DNA of 64,000 bases from Pokkaliibacter plantistimulans (GCF_003194385.1 NZ_LAPT01000022.1:45864-109863), one strand, 5' to 3'; positions 35,710 through 46,097 are shown, counted from the first letter of the stretch. Notes: a model not told the origin generated them from the sequence alone. Made by a program: numbers and translations.

Positions 35710-36920
35710 GGCTGTCCTCCTTGTACGGCGGGGATGATGTTGAGATCCGACGCTACCCGGTTAAGGTAGGTCTGCATCAGTTCCATGTAGCGCGGGATGG
35801 GCAGCAGGAACGCATCATGGCCCTGTGGTGCGTCGATTTCGGCATAGCTGACGTCTTTTCCGGCCACGACCAGCGCGTTGACGATTTCCCGTGAACGCTC
35901 GGGTGAGAAACGCCAGTCGGTGGTGAACGACATCAGCATAAAGCGGCACTGGGCACGGCTGAGGGCGGCGGCCAGATCATCATCGTATTCACTGGCGGGG
36001 TCGAAGTAGTCCAGCGCCTTGGTCATCAGCAGGTAGGCATTGGCATCAAAGGCGGTGGAGAACTGCTCGCCCTGATAGTGCAGATAGCTTTCCACCTGAA
36101 AGTCGACATCAAACTCGAACGACAGCTTGCCGCGTTTGAGCTCACGGCCGAACTTCTCGCGCATGGCCTCGTCGGACAGATAGGTAATATGGCCCACCAT
36201 GCGTGCCAGCATCAGCCCGACCTTGGGGTAGGAATGATGATCCGCATAGCGACCCTGATGGAATTCCGGGTCCTTGCTGATGGCCTGACGGGCCACTTCA
36301 TTGAAGGCGATATTCTGCGCTGACAGCTTGGGCGCCGAGGCGATGACCATGGCATTGGCCAGTCGCTCGGGGTAGTCGATGCTCCACTGCAGGGCCTGCA
36401 TGCCACCCAGACTGCCACCGATGACCACGGCCCAGCGCTGAATACCCAGACGGTCAGCCAGACGAGCCTGAGCGGTGACCCAGTCTTTGACGGTGACGAT
36501 AGGAAAGTCCGGGCCGAAGGGCTGGCCGGTCGCCGGATTGATGCTGGTTGGCCCGCTGCTGCCATGACAACCGCCCAGATTGTTCAGGCCGACGACAAAG
36601 AATTTGTTGGTGTCGATGGGCTTGCCCGGACCGACGGCAGAATCCCACCAGCCGGGTTTACGGTCTTCCAGACTGTGATAACCGGCAACATGATGATGGC
36701 CAGACAGGGCATGACAGATCAGGATGGCGTTGGAGGCATCGGCGTTGAGAGTGCCGTAGGTTTCCACCATCAGCTGATAGTGGTCCAGCGTGCGGCCGCA
36801 GGACAGCTCAAGGGGCTCATCAAAGACAAAGGTCTGGGGCGTGACCAGACCAACACTGTCGGGGGGCAGGTTCAACTGTGCCGGGCTGGCAGCAGTATCC
36901 GCGGTAGCATCATGACTCAT
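35706..36920 (-). CDS. metX: Homoserine O-acyltransferase MetX
   Basis: A 404-residue alpha/beta-hydrolase-fold enzyme that acylates homoserine in the first committed step of methionine synthesis. The nucleophile is Ser170 in [15 protein letters not shown], and the His is in [10 protein letters not shown]. The segment [19 protein letters not shown] is characteristic. The acyl donor, acetyl- or succinyl-CoA, depends on a few residues; the close relative in Pseudomonas uses succinyl-CoA, so succinyl is likely here but not certain. It forms an operon with metW. Confidence 0.95.
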   Translation of the reverse strand: MSHDATADTAASPAQLNLPPDSVGLVTPQTFVFDEPLELSCGRTLDHYQLMVETYGTLNADASNAILICHALSGHHHVAGYHSLEDRKPGWWDSAVGPGKPIDTNKFFVVGLNNLGGCHGSSGPTSINPATGQPFGPDFPIVTVKDWVTAQARLADRLGIQRWAVVIGGSLGGMQALQWSIDYPERLANAMVIASAPKLSAQNIAFNEVARQAISKDPEFHQGRYADHHSYPKVGLMLARMVGHITYLSDEAMREKFGRELKRGKLSFEFDVDFQVESYLHYQGEQFSTAFDANAYLLMTKALDYFDPASEYDDDLAAALSRAQCRFMLMSFTTDWRFSPERSREIVNALVVAGKDVSYAEIDAPQGHDAFLLPIPRYMELMQTYLNRVASDLNIIPAVQGGQP

Positions 36921-36991
36921 TTCGGCTTCATATCCTCTAGCAACGGAACCGGCAGGCGCCTGGCGGCACCCGAGCCGTCAGACGCGAGGGA

Positions 36992-37285
36992 TCAGGAGCG
37001 CATCATGGATTCAACAACGGCGGGAACGGTCAGCGGGCCATGGATACAGACGCGCTTGTGACGATTCAGTTCGCCGGAAACGATTTCGACATCTTTTCGG
37101 GTAACGGCGAAGGCACTGGCCAGAAATCTGACCAGATGGCTGTTGGCCTTGCCTTCCACCGGTGGAGCGGTGATACGGATTTTCAGCGCATCACCGTGCA
37201 GGCCGACGATCTCATCCTTGCTGGCTTTGGGTTGCAGATGGCAGACCAGTAGCAGGTCCTGTCCGCGCCATTCAAAGAAGCTCAT
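36992..37285 (-). CDS. yggU: DUF167 (YggU) protein
   Basis: A 97-residue cytosolic protein with the DUF167 signature LQPKASKDEIVGLHGDALKI then APPVEGKANSHLVRFLA. Found beside yggT, proC and yggS in many gammaproteobacteria. The role is unknown. It has GGAG upstream of its ATG. Confidence 0.92.
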   Translation of the reverse strand: MSFFEWRGQDLLLVCHLQPKASKDEIVGLHGDALKIRITAPPVEGKANSHLVRFLASAFAVTRKDVEIVSGELNRHKRVCIHGPLTVPAVVESMMRS

Positions 37286-37312
37286 CGGTCTGTCTCCGTT
37301 ATTTCTCTGTGC

Positions 37313-37861
37313 TTACACAATCACGAAACGTTGTATCTGACTCTGGACTAGCTGGATGACCAGAAAAATCAGAATCGGGGACAGATCCAGACCACCCAGT
37401 GGTGGAATGACTTTACGCGACAGGCGATAAACCGGCTCGGTAATCTGCATCACCAGTCGTGCACCGGGATGATCGGCATTGGGCGCGACCCAGCTCAGGA
37501 TGACCGAGATCAGAATGGCCCAGAAGTAGATACGCAGCAGCGAGTAGACCACCCCGGCCAGACTGCACAGCACGACATAGGTCGCAGGCAGGCTGCCACC
37601 GTAGGCACGGAAGTCGATGATCAGCACCATCAGCGCTTCCACAGCCAGCGCCAGTAGCAGGGATGAGGTATCCAGACCACGAATACTGGGGACCGCACGG
37701 CGCATCGGTGCCAGCAATGGCTGGGTGGCCTTTACGATCGCCTGTGAGATCGGGTTGTAATAGTCTGCGCGTGCCATCTGCAGCAGAAAGCGCAACAGCA
37801 CGATCGACAGATAGGTACCGCCAATGATGTTAACAATTAGATAGATAGGGTCATTACCCAT
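37313..37861 (-). CDS. yggT: YggT-family membrane protein
   Basis: A 182-residue protein with four to five membrane segments in two similar halves, each with the YggT pattern (ILRFLLQMARADYYNPISQAI and IYFWAILISVILSWVAP then PVYRLSRKVIPPLGGLDLSPI). The family affects osmotic-stress tolerance in some bacteria and chloroplast division in others; its biochemical role is unclear. Part of the conserved yggU-yggT-proC-yggS unit. Confidence 0.92.
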   Translation of the reverse strand: MGNDPIYLIVNIIGGTYLSIVLLRFLLQMARADYYNPISQAIVKATQPLLAPMRRAVPSIRGLDTSSLLLALAVEALMVLIIDFRAYGGSLPATYVVLCSLAGVVYSLLRIYFWAILISVILSWVAPNADHPGARLVMQITEPVYRLSRKVIPPLGGLDLSPILIFLVIQLVQSQIQRFVIV

Positions 37862-37879
37862 GGCACCCTCACTGGTCGC

Positions 37880-38704
37880 TTAGAGATTTTTCATTTCGGC
37901 GGCTAATTCTTCGGCGCGTCGGGCGCAGGCCTGCATGGCGGACAAGGTTAACTCATGCAGGCCACCCTGTTCAAAGGTCTGCACGGCCTGCTCGGTGGTA
38001 CCTTTAGGTGACATCACCCGACGTTTCAGCTCGCCCGGCGGCAGACCGCTTTCCTTGGCCATCCGTGCGGCGCCGAGGGCAGTCTGAATGGTCAGCTGCA
38101 TGGACTGTTCAGCGCTGAGCCCCAGTTTTTCACCCGCGGCCGCCATGGCTTCCATGAACATGAAAAAGTAGGCAGGACCACTGCCAGAGACCGCGGTGAC
38201 GGCATCCAGCTGGGATTCTTCATCCACCCAGGTCACCAGACCGACAGCCGCGAGGATCTTCTCGGCCAGCACCTGCTGGACATCGCTGGCATGGCTGTTG
38301 GCGTACAGGCCACTGGCCCCGACTTGCAGCATCGCTGGCGTGTTGGGCATGCAGCGCACGATAGGCATATCCTTGCCCAGCCACTCGGCCATCGACTCCA
38401 GCGTCACTCCCGCCGCAATGGAGATAATCAGCGGCTTGTGGTTGAGCTGACCGCGCAAGGCAATACAAACGTCACGCAGTACCTGAGGCTTGACGGCCAG
38501 TACTACCACCTGTGCTTCATGTACCGCTTCAATGTTGCTGGTCGCTGTGCGGATGCCGTACTTGTCTGAAAGCTGCAACAGATTGGCTGGAGTGCGGTCA
38601 CTGGCCAGGATGAAGTCGGCAGGGTAACCGTTGGCAATCAGACCGCCGATGATGGCGCTGGCCATATTACCGGCACCGATAAAAGCCAGAGTCGCTTGTG
38701 ACAT
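37880..38704 (-). CDS. proC: Pyrroline-5-carboxylate reductase (ProC)
   Basis: A 274-residue enzyme for the last step of proline synthesis, reducing pyrroline-5-carboxylate with NAD(P)H. The dinucleotide motif FIGAGNMASAIIGGL is near the start, VLAVKPQVL follows, and SGSGPAYFFMFMEAM is the conserved C-terminal block. AAGGA precedes the ATG. It follows yggS in the same direction. Confidence 0.96.
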   Translation of the reverse strand: MSQATLAFIGAGNMASAIIGGLIANGYPADFILASDRTPANLLQLSDKYGIRTATSNIEAVHEAQVVVLAVKPQVLRDVCIALRGQLNHKPLIISIAAGVTLESMAEWLGKDMPIVRCMPNTPAMLQVGASGLYANSHASDVQQVLAEKILAAVGLVTWVDEESQLDAVTAVSGSGPAYFFMFMEAMAAAGEKLGLSAEQSMQLTIQTALGAARMAKESGLPPGELKRRVMSPKGTTEQAVQTFEQGGLHELTLSAMQACARRAEELAAEMKNL

Positions 38705-38840
38705 AGTGAATCCTTGGTCTCTAGTGTCCCATCCTGTCGGCAGAGTGGGAGGTTGCTCGGATGCGGCTGACCGTGCGGGTCGTGCTGCTTATATGGGGTT
38801 GAATAGTGGTATTCCAGCCCTGTAGCGGATGGATACGCTT

Positions 38841-38878
38841 ATTGCAGAGCATCAGGCATATTGCAGGGCATCAGGCAT
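38841..38878. repeat. 19-bp tandem duplication overlapping the yggS stop codon
   Basis: ATTGCAGAGCATCAGGCAT and ATTGCAGGGCATCAGGCAT lie back to back (18 of 19 identical). The right copy contains the yggS stop codon. It looks like a recent slippage event with no effect on the coding frame. Confidence 0.85.
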
Positions 38879-39557
38879 AGTTACGGGCACCAAAGATGGC
38901 AGTGCCGATGCGCACCCAGGTTGCCCCTTCCGCAATCGCCGCATCCATATCGTCGGTCATGCCCATCGACAGGGTGTCCAGCTGCGGCAGATCGTGCTGC
39001 AGTGCGTTGAGGGCCGTAGCCAGCTGCTGAAATGGCAGGCGTTGTTGTGCCGGATCAGTACAGGGCGCAGGAATGCACATCAGACCACGTAGCTGAATGT
39101 TCGGCAGGGTCGCGACAGTATGGGCCAGGGCGGGTAGTTCGCTGAGGCTGATGCCTGACTTGCTGTCTTCGCCACTGATGTTGATCTGCAGGCAAAGGTT
39201 GAGCGGGGGGAGGTCTGCAGGGCGTTGTTCGCTGAGGCGCTGGGCGATCTTCAGCCGGTCAACACTGTGCACCCAGTGAAAGTGTTCGGCAACGATGCGG
39301 GTCTTGTTGGACTGCAGCGGGCCGATGAAGTGCCAGTCGATGGCCAGATCAGCCAGTGCCTGCACTTTATCCACACCTTCCTGCACATAGTTTTCACCGA
39401 AAGCGCGCTGTCCTGCCTGCCACGCCTCACGCACCGCTTCGGCGGGCTTGGTTTTGCTGACCGCCAGTAGCTGTACGCTACCCGGCTGACGACCGGCTGC
39501 TGACTCGGCAGCCCGGATTCGGCGATACACATCCTGAAGATTTTCGGCAATACTCAT
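38871..39557 (-). CDS. yggS: PLP homeostasis protein YggS
   Basis: A 228-residue PLP-binding protein of the YggS/PROSC family, which buffers free pyridoxal phosphate and affects amino-acid balance. The PLP lysine is in LLAVSKTKPAEAV (K36), with GENYVQEGVDK and the final MSIAE-like MGMTDDMDAAIAEGATWVRIGTAIFGAR. It diverges from pilT across about 75 bp, as in Pseudomonas. Confidence 0.95.
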   Translation of the reverse strand: MSIAENLQDVYRRIRAAESAAGRQPGSVQLLAVSKTKPAEAVREAWQAGQRAFGENYVQEGVDKVQALADLAIDWHFIGPLQSNKTRIVAEHFHWVHSVDRLKIAQRLSEQRPADLPPLNLCLQINISGEDSKSGISLSELPALAHTVATLPNIQLRGLMCIPAPCTDPAQQRLPFQQLATALNALQHDLPQLDTLSMGMTDDMDAAIAEGATWVRIGTAIFGARNYA

Positions 39558-39633
39558 CTGCGAACTCTGTTAACCCGGTGTGCTCCAAGGGCCGTATTAT
39601 TGCCCGTGCCACCCCTGATTGAAAGTGATCAAG

Positions 39634-40671
39634 ATGGATATAACCGAGCTGTTGTCGTTCAGCGTCAACCAAAACGCCTCCGACCTTCACCTCTCTGCCG
39701 GGCAGCCGCCAATGATCCGTGTTGACGGCGATGTACGCCGTATCAAGATGGATCCGCTGGATAACAAGCAGGTGCTGGAGTTGGCCTACTCCATCATGAA
39801 TGACCGTCAGCGCAATAACTTTGAGCAGAATCTGGAGGAAGACTTTTCCTTCGAGCTGCCCAATCTGGCGCGTTTCAGGGTCAACGTCTACAACCAGCAT
39901 CGTGGTTGTGCAGCGGTCTTCCGTACCATCCCCAGCAAGGTGCTGACACTGGACGACCTAGGGCTGGGGCAAACCTTCCGCAAGCTGTCAGAAAAGCCAC
40001 GTGGTCTGGTACTGGTTACCGGTCCGACCGGCTCGGGTAAGAGTACGACCCTGGCAGCGATGGTGGACTACATCAATGAAAGCTTCCATCACCATATCCT
40101 CACCATCGAGGATCCGGTGGAATTTGTTCATGAGCCAAAGAAAAGTCTGGTCAACCAGCGTGAGCTGAACCGTGATACCCATAGCTTTGCCAACGCACTG
40201 CGTGCGGCCTTGAGGGAAGACCCGGATATCATTCTGGTCGGTGAGATGCGTGATCTGGAAACCATCCGTCTGGCGCTGACCGCAGCGGAAACCGGCCACC
40301 TGGTGTTTGGTACCCTGCACACCAGTTCGGCTTCGAAGACCATCGACCGTATCATCGACGTCTTCCCGGCAGCAGAAAAAAGCATGGTGCGTTCGATGCT
40401 GTCAGAGTCGCTGGAAGGCGTCATCAGTCAGACCCTGCTCAAGCGTAAAGGCGGTGGTCGGGTTGCCGCCCATGAAATCCTGATCGGAACACCCGCGATC
40501 CGTAACCTGATCCGTGAGGATAAGGTGGCGCAGATGTACTCAGTGATTCAGTCGGGCTCCACCTTTGGCATGAAAACCATGGATCAGGCGCTGGCGGAGC
40601 TGGTAGCCAAGGGCGTGATCAGCAAGGAAGTGGCGCGGGTCAAAGCCAAGGCTCAGGAAATGTTTGCCTGA
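39634..40671 (+). CDS. pilT: Type IV pilus retraction ATPase PilT
   Basis: A 345-residue secretion-type ATPase that pulls type IV pili back, giving twitching motility and DNA uptake. Walker A GPTGSGKST is at 130-138; the Asp box ILTIEDPVEFVH, Walker B ILVGEMRDLETI and the His box TGHLVFGTLHTSSA follow. The AIRNLIRE motif near the C-terminus is specific to PilT and needed for retraction. ATG 39634 is the best start. pilU, which often follows, is missing here. Confidence 0.95.
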   Translation: MDITELLSFSVNQNASDLHLSAGQPPMIRVDGDVRRIKMDPLDNKQVLELAYSIMNDRQRNNFEQNLEEDFSFELPNLARFRVNVYNQHRGCAAVFRTIPSKVLTLDDLGLGQTFRKLSEKPRGLVLVTGPTGSGKSTTLAAMVDYINESFHHHILTIEDPVEFVHEPKKSLVNQRELNRDTHSFANALRAALREDPDIILVGEMRDLETIRLALTAAETGHLVFGTLHTSSASKTIDRIIDVFPAAEKSMVRSMLSESLEGVISQTLLKRKGGGRVAAHEILIGTPAIRNLIREDKVAQMYSVIQSGSTFGMKTMDQALAELVAKGVISKEVARVKAKAQEMFA

Positions 40672-40692
40672 GTCTGATCGGCAAACAGCGTT

Positions 40693-40716
40693 AAAGCGCA
40701 GGTTTCACTGCGCTTT
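40693..40716. terminator. Stem-loop at the pilT / YibQ convergence
   Basis: AAAGCGCAG and CTGCGCTTT pair perfectly (9 bp) with a six-base loop, overlapping the end of the minus-strand gene. Confidence 0.65.
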
Positions 40717-41958
40717 GACATCGAGTTCTTTCACTTCTTTTGACTGGGCGCTGGCAGCAGGGGCGGGGAAGGGGTTAACGGCAGGTGCAACGGCGGCCTT
40801 GTCGGCGCTGTTTTCACTGCTGTGATCTGCAGCTTTGCTACTTTTGCTCGTTGAGCCTGATGTGGCCTGCAAGCCGCTATCCAGAGTCTCTGGTGTCTGC
40901 TCCTGCCAATGACAGCTCAAACGTTTACCACGCAGACGCGTAGCATAGTGAACATCGCGCCAGCCCTGACAATTCGTGGGAGCGGGCAGGCTTAGCGGCT
41001 CCGTAACACTGATTGAGGGTGGGCTGATAGGTGCTGGCGCCGGCTCTGTGGCGCTGGCTATTCTGGTGGGCGTCGGTATGTTGTGTTTGCCGGGCTCCAG
41101 CCATGCCAGCAACTGCGTGGTGCTCAGCTGACGATAGCCAGCTTTGTCGATCTCAGGCAGGCGACGCTTCAGTGCTTCCAGTGTGGTTGGATAAGGGTGA
41201 CCAATCGCTACGGCATAGCCGCGCTTCTTAGCCAGCTCCAATGCCTGATCCAGCTGCTTCTCGATATCTCTGGTTTTCTGACTGTCGTCGAGAAAGACAT
41301 CGCGTTGCAGCCAGGGTACCTGATGTTTCACCGCCGCAGCGGTGGCAACAGACTTCGCCGTGGTGCGACTGTCGAGGAAATACAGGCCGTGCGGCTTGAG
41401 CGTATCCATCACCCAGCTCATTTGCTGTGGCTGCTCAGTCAGCAGGCTGCCCATATGATTATTGACCCCTTCAACACCGGGAATTTCGGCAATATCGGCA
41501 TTCAGGGTGCTTTCCAGCTGTTCGCGGCTCTGCTGCAGGGTTAGTCCACCTGGGCCAAGCGGAAAGTTGTGCTGGTTAGCCATCGGCGCATGGAGGATGA
41601 CACCATGGCCTTTGCGTTTGGCGTTGATCGCCAGTTCGCGGGCGTGCGGTGTACCGGGGAGGAAAGCAAACGTCATTGGGCCCGGCAGATTCAGCGCCGC
41701 TGTGCCTCGCTCAAGGCTCTGTCCCATATCATCAATGATCAGCACCAGTACCGGGTGTTGCTGACCGGCAGGTATTGGCCGTGGCCAGCTGGGCGGTGTC
41801 AGCTTGGTGGGCGCTGCCAGTGTGGCTGCGGGTGGCTCAGTCGATGAGTCATTCGGCAATGGCGTAATACTGGCAGCGGATGTGCCGCACGCCAGTGCCA
41901 GGCTCAGCGCCAGCCAGTGTCCTTTGGCCGTTTTTCCCTGAAATTCGAACGCGATCAA
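40705..41958 (-). CDS. Divergent polysaccharide deacetylase (YibQ-like)
   Basis: A 417-residue exported protein, start TTG with AGAAG upstream (uncertain), signal peptide ending near TSAAS. Residues about 68-300 form a divergent polysaccharide-deacetylase domain: LVLIIDDMGQS (metal-binding Asp), FAFLPGTPH, GHGVILHAPMA, VEGVNNHMGSLLT and LYFLDSRTTAKSVA. The C-terminal third is Pro/Ala/Ser-rich and low-complexity. It is the last gene of the gpmI-envC-ctpA-yibQ cluster, conserved in gammaproteobacteria and linked to cell-wall hydrolase control. Its substrate is not known. Confidence 0.85.
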   Translation of the reverse strand: MIAFEFQGKTAKGHWLALSLALACGTSAASITPLPNDSSTEPPAATLAAPTKLTPPSWPRPIPAGQQHPVLVLIIDDMGQSLERGTAALNLPGPMTFAFLPGTPHARELAINAKRKGHGVILHAPMANQHNFPLGPGGLTLQQSREQLESTLNADIAEIPGVEGVNNHMGSLLTEQPQQMSWVMDTLKPHGLYFLDSRTTAKSVATAAAVKHQVPWLQRDVFLDDSQKTRDIEKQLDQALELAKKRGYAVAIGHPYPTTLEALKRRLPEIDKAGYRQLSTTQLLAWLEPGKHNIPTPTRIASATEPAPAPISPPSISVTEPLSLPAPTNCQGWRDVHYATRLRGKRLSCHWQEQTPETLDSGLQATSGSTSKSSKAADHSSENSADKAAVAPAVNPFPAPAASAQSKEVKELDVKAQ

Positions 41959-42064
41959 GTGTCGTACTTCTTTTGTATCTGCGGATAAGGATGGCGTGTG
42001 TGAGGCGTTGAGTGATGAGAAAGAGCGTTCTTTCCCATCACTCTATGGTGCGCAAAACCGCGGG

Positions 42065-43357
42065 TTAACGTTTGGCCAGTGACAGCGCCTTTAGCAGGTT
42101 GAACGACTCAAACAGTGGATAGTCACTTTCAATCAGATTGCTGATGGACTGATCATTGTTCTGTACGTTACCACCGGCATTATTCAGGTGGCCCTTGAGG
42201 TCGGCCTCCTTGATGCTGACGCCTTGTTCTGCCACAGGCGTCACCTTGACATCATTCACCCGGATGTCAGGGGTGATGCCCTCGGCCTGAATTGAGCGCC
42301 CATTGGGGGTGAAGTACAGTGCGGTTGTCAGCTTGATGGCGCTGTCGCTACCCAGTGGCATAATGGTTTGCACCGAGCCCTTACCAAAGCTGGGTTCGCC
42401 GAGAATCACGCCACGCTTACGATCTTGCAAGGCGCCGGCAACGATTTCCGATGCTGAGGCGGAGCCGCCGTTGATCAGCACAACCAGTGGCACTCCACCG
42501 GTCAGATCGCCGGGTTTGGCATCGAAATCGGCGCGTCCTTCATCTTCACCGCGGCCCTGGGTGTAGACCACCAGACCGCCATCCAGGAACGCGCCTGCCA
42601 CTTCCACTGCGGCTTGCAGTACGCCACCGGGGTTATTACGCAAATCCAGCACCACGCCACGCAGGCCTTTGCTTTTGGCATCGTCTTTAAGACGTTTGAG
42701 GGCGCGGACCACTTCGTCACCGCTGTCTTCCTGGAATTGGGTGATGCGTACATAACCGTAACTGTCGTCATACAACTTGTATTTCACGCTCTTGACGCGG
42801 ATGACCGCCCGCTCAAGCACTTTGACGATGGGTTGGGTAACGCCTTCACGCATCAGCGTCAGTGTTACCTTGGAGCCGGGCTTGCCGCGCATCAGGTTGA
42901 TGGCATCGTTGACGTTCATGGTCGACACCGCCTGACCATCCACCTTGATAATCATGTCGCCTGCTTTGATACCGGCCTTTTGTGCGGGGGTGTCATCAAT
43001 CGGCGATACCACGCGAATCAGGCCATCCTGTTGGTCAACCTCGATACCCAAACCACCAAATTCACCACTGGTGCTTTCCTGCAGGTCGCGGAAATCATCC
43101 GGGCTCAGATAGCTGGAGTGGGGGTCCAGATTGGAAACCATGCCTTGAATGGCATATTGGATCAGCTGCTGATCACTGACTTCTTTGACGTAATTCTGTT
43201 TGATGCGCTCAAAGGCTTCAGCAAACAGCCGCAGGGAGTCGATGGGCAGCGCATTGGTGTCCGCAGGTGCGTTAGCAGGAGCAGCCTGCGCGCTCAGCGG
43301 AATGGCCAGAGCCAGTGTCAGGGTGCTCAGCAGAGCACGTAGGGGTGTCTTAACCAT
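42065..43357 (-). CDS. ctpA: C-terminal processing peptidase (CtpA-like, S41)
   Basis: I use ATG 43357, which gives a clean signal peptide (to about AQA) and 430 residues; it overlaps the end of envC by eight bases, and an upstream ATG at 43393 has no better ribosome-binding site. A PDZ domain (about 100-185) is followed by the S41 protease core with catalytic Ser301 in NGGSASASEI and Lys326 in PSFGKGSVQ. CtpA-type periplasmic proteases degrade murein hydrolases in Pseudomonas with a lipoprotein partner. The order envC-ctpA is conserved and suggests shared control of cell-wall turnover. Confidence 0.92.
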   Translation of the reverse strand: MVKTPLRALLSTLTLALAIPLSAQAAPANAPADTNALPIDSLRLFAEAFERIKQNYVKEVSDQQLIQYAIQGMVSNLDPHSSYLSPDDFRDLQESTSGEFGGLGIEVDQQDGLIRVVSPIDDTPAQKAGIKAGDMIIKVDGQAVSTMNVNDAINLMRGKPGSKVTLTLMREGVTQPIVKVLERAVIRVKSVKYKLYDDSYGYVRITQFQEDSGDEVVRALKRLKDDAKSKGLRGVVLDLRNNPGGVLQAAVEVAGAFLDGGLVVYTQGRGEDEGRADFDAKPGDLTGGVPLVVLINGGSASASEIVAGALQDRKRGVILGEPSFGKGSVQTIMPLGSDSAIKLTTALYFTPNGRSIQAEGITPDIRVNDVKVTPVAEQGVSIKEADLKGHLNNAGGNVQNNDQSISNLIESDYPLFESFNLLKALSLAKR

Positions 43358-44531
43358 TTTTGAACCAAGGCTGGGGGTCAGTCGCTTTTCCATCATGACG
43401 GATCGCAAAATATAAGCTGGATTCCTGTTGTCCACCGCTGCGCCCGAGGGTGGCGATGGCGTCACCGGCCTGTACCCAGTCACCGGTGTCTTTCAGGAGG
43501 GTTTCGTTATGGCCGTAGAGGCTCATATAGCCCTGACCATGGTCAATAATCAAGAGCAGGCCAAAGCCTCGCAGCCAGTCGGCAAACACGACCCGACCGC
43601 TACTGACTGCTTTGACGGTAGCTCCGGTCGGCCCACCGATGACAATACCGTCATTGCTGACATAGTCGCCACCGCGGCCAAAGCGCGACAGGATAGGCCC
43701 GTCCAGTGGTTTGGATAACTTGCCCTTAAGGGAAGCAAAGGCACCACTGCTCTGGCTCAACTTGGCAGCACGCAAAGATGCTTCAATTTGTGCCAGTACG
43801 GTGTTAAGGCGGCGTTGATCGGTCTGCAGGCTTTCAAGGCGGTCAGACTCCCGGTCCATTTTCTTGTTCAGGGCTGCCAGTGTGGTACCGCGTTGCTCAT
43901 ATACCTTAGCGAGTTCCCGCTGACGTGCTTCCATGCCGATACGGGCCTGATTCTGCTCGGTTTTCTTCTGCTTCAAATCTTGCTGGACCAGCGTCATCTG
44001 ATCCAGCAGGTTCTGATAGGTGTAGAGTTGATCGCGGTGTGCCTGTTGCAGACGGTTCTGATAGAACCACAGCCGTGACATCTCCGCTGCGTCATTCTGA
44101 CTGAGCAGCATTTTCAGGCGGTCATTACCCTGTCCGTTGATATAGGCAGAACGTAACTGGCGGGCAATGATGTCGCGCTGTTCAAGCCGGGAGGTATCAA
44201 GGGCTTTTTTTTTCTGCTCCAGCGCTTTGATCTGCGCTTCGATATCCTTGAGCTGGGCCTCCTGCTCGCGGATCTGCTGCTGCAGCTGGCCCATGTCGGT
44301 TTCACTGCTTTTGAGCTGTTTGAGCAGCGTTGCGCGCTCATCCTTGGCTGAGTCGAGCCAGCTCTGCAGCTTGGAGATATCCGTCTTGAGTTGCTTGATC
44401 TGTGCCTGAGTGGCGGTTTTGTCCTGATCGGTTGCAGCCTGCGTGGGCAGACCGCAGCAACTGGTCAGCAGCAAGGCAAACGCAACCAGCCGGCGCAGAG
44501 GCCAGCTGGCTGGAGAGCTTGAGGTCAGCAT
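43350..44531 (-). CDS. envC: EnvC murein hydrolase activator
   Basis: A 393-residue exported protein (signal peptide to about TQA) with a long coiled coil (about 40-245), low-complexity in Gln/Lys, and a C-terminal LytM/M23 domain (about 280-393). The metal-binding His and the HxH pair of active M23 peptidases are missing (NDGIVIGG and LYFAIR), as in EnvC, which activates AmiA/AmiB amidases at the division site rather than cutting itself. ATG 44531 or GTG 44546 could start it; neither has a clear Shine-Dalgarno. Confidence 0.92.
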   Translation of the reverse strand: MLTSSSPASWPLRRLVAFALLLTSCCGLPTQAATDQDKTATQAQIKQLKTDISKLQSWLDSAKDERATLLKQLKSSETDMGQLQQQIREQEAQLKDIEAQIKALEQKKKALDTSRLEQRDIIARQLRSAYINGQGNDRLKMLLSQNDAAEMSRLWFYQNRLQQAHRDQLYTYQNLLDQMTLVQQDLKQKKTEQNQARIGMEARQRELAKVYEQRGTTLAALNKKMDRESDRLESLQTDQRRLNTVLAQIEASLRAAKLSQSSGAFASLKGKLSKPLDGPILSRFGRGGDYVSNDGIVIGGPTGATVKAVSSGRVVFADWLRGFGLLLIIDHGQGYMSLYGHNETLLKDTGDWVQAGDAIATLGRSGGQQESSLYFAIRHDGKATDPQPWFKNG

Positions 44532-44555
44532 GCTTAGGTTGGGCACGGTGGTGTA

Positions 44556-46097
44556 TTAATCAAAATGCACCAGTGATTTGCCCTGCATTTCTGCAGGCTG
44601 TGGCAAACCCATCATGTCCAGAATAGTAGGAGCCAGATCGGCCAGGGCGCCATTGTCGAGGCTGACCTTGCGCGGCCCGGCATAGACCAGACCTACCGGG
44701 AACACGGTGTGAGAGGTGTGCGGCTGACCGGTGCTTGGGTCCTGCATCATCTCGACATTGCCGTGATCCGCGGTGATCAGTACTTCGCCACCTACCTCTG
44801 TCAGCGCTTCCAGTACCTTGGCCAGGCAGCTGTCGACAGCTTCCACCGCCTTGACGGCTGCATCGTAAATGCCGCTGTGGCCGACCATGTCACCATTGGC
44901 GTAGTTGCAGGCAATAAAATCAAACTTGCCGGAGCGGATGGCCTCGCAAAGTTTGTCGGTGACTTCAGGAGCACTCATTTCAGGCTGCAGATCGTAGGTC
45001 GCTACTTTGGGAGAGGGCACCAGAATACGCTCTTCGCCGGGGTATGTTTCTTCGCGGCCACCGCTGAAAAAGAAGGTAACGTGGGCGTATTTTTCGGTTT
45101 CAGCAATACGCAACTGGGTTTTGCCCAGATTGGAAAGATACTCGCCCAGTGTATTGGTCAGGGCTTCAGGCGGATAGGCGCAGGGAATGTGCATGCTGGC
45201 AGCATATTCGGTCATCATCACGAACTGCACCTGTGGCCGAACCTTGCGCTGGAAGCCATCGAACTCGTCACCTTCAATGAAGGTGCGGGTGATTTCGCGG
45301 GCGCGATCAGGACGGAAGTTTACGTTGATGATGGTATCTCCATCCTCAAGGATCGCGACCTGGCCGTTGTCGCCAACAATAGCAGTGGCTTTGACGAATT
45401 CGTCGTTTTCTCCGCGCTCATAAGCCGCTTTCAGGGCTTCCTGTGCGGAGTGAGCAGAATACTCCGCTTCGCCCAGGGCGATGACATTGAAGGCAGTCTC
45501 TACCCGATCCCAGCGGTTATCGCGGTCCATGGCAAAATAACGACCACAGAGGGAGGCTATGCGACCGACACCCAGTTTGGCCAGCTCGGCTTCGATGTAT
45601 GCAATGGAGGGTTCGGCACTGCGTGGTGGGGTGTCGCGGCCGTCAAGGAAACCATGAACGTAAAGTTTGGTCGCGCCGCGTTTAACGGCCAGAGCACAGG
45701 TAGCGGCCATGTGCTCTTCATGGCTGTGTACGCCACCGGCGGACAGTAAACCGATGATATGGACTGCCTTACCAGCAGCGACGGCCTTGTCGATATTGTC
45801 GACCAGAGCAGCATTGGTGAAAAACGTACCGTCGCTGATATCTTTGGTAATACGGGTGAGGTTTTGATAGACCACGCGGCCTGCGCCAATATTCATGTGG
45901 CCGACTTCGGAGTTACCCATCTGACCCTCTGGCAGACCGACATCCATCCCGGAGGTGGCAATCAGAGAGTGTGGATTGTTCTTCCACAGACCATTCCAGA
46001 CGGGGGCCTTGGCTTGATTGAAGGCACTGGATTCGGTGTGCTCGACGCCCCAACCATCAAGGATAATCAAGGCCACAGGTTTACGTTGTGCAGTCAT
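44556..46097 (-). CDS. gpmI: 2,3-bisphosphoglycerate-independent phosphoglycerate mutase
   Basis: A 513-residue glycolytic enzyme that interconverts 3- and 2-phosphoglycerate. Catalytic Ser63 is in [13 protein letters not shown], metal ligands appear in IILDGWG (Asp14) and in ITADHGNVE near the C-terminus. The size and the [11 protein letters not shown] block are typical of the manganese-dependent GpmI. It heads the envC-ctpA-yibQ run. Confidence 0.97.
   Translation of the reverse strand: MTAQRKPVALIILDGWGVEHTESSAFNQAKAPVWNGLWKNNPHSLIATSGMDVGLPEGQMGNSEVGHMNIGAGRVVYQNLTRITKDISDGTFFTNAALVDNIDKAVAAGKAVHIIGLLSAGGVHSHEEHMAATCALAVKRGATKLYVHGFLDGRDTPPRSAEPSIAYIEAELAKLGVGRIASLCGRYFAMDRDNRWDRVETAFNVIALGEAEYSAHSAQEALKAAYERGENDEFVKATAIVGDNGQVAILEDGDTIINVNFRPDRAREITRTFIEGDEFDGFQRKVRPQVQFVMMTEYAASMHIPCAYPPEALTNTLGEYLSNLGKTQLRIAETEKYAHVTFFFSGGREETYPGEERILVPSPKVATYDLQPEMSAPEVTDKLCEAIRSGKFDFIACNYANGDMVGHSGIYDAAVKAVEAVDSCLAKVLEALTEVGGEVLITADHGNVEMMQDPSTGQPHTSHTVFPVGLVYAGPRKVSLDNGALADLAPTILDMMGLPQPAEMQGKSLVHFD

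Noticed and set aside
43350..44531. EnvC as an active endopeptidase
   Set aside because: The M23 zinc-binding residues are missing, as in known EnvC activators.
44709..45749. A 346-codon open frame on the plus strand
   Set aside because: Opposite gpmI, which is certain.
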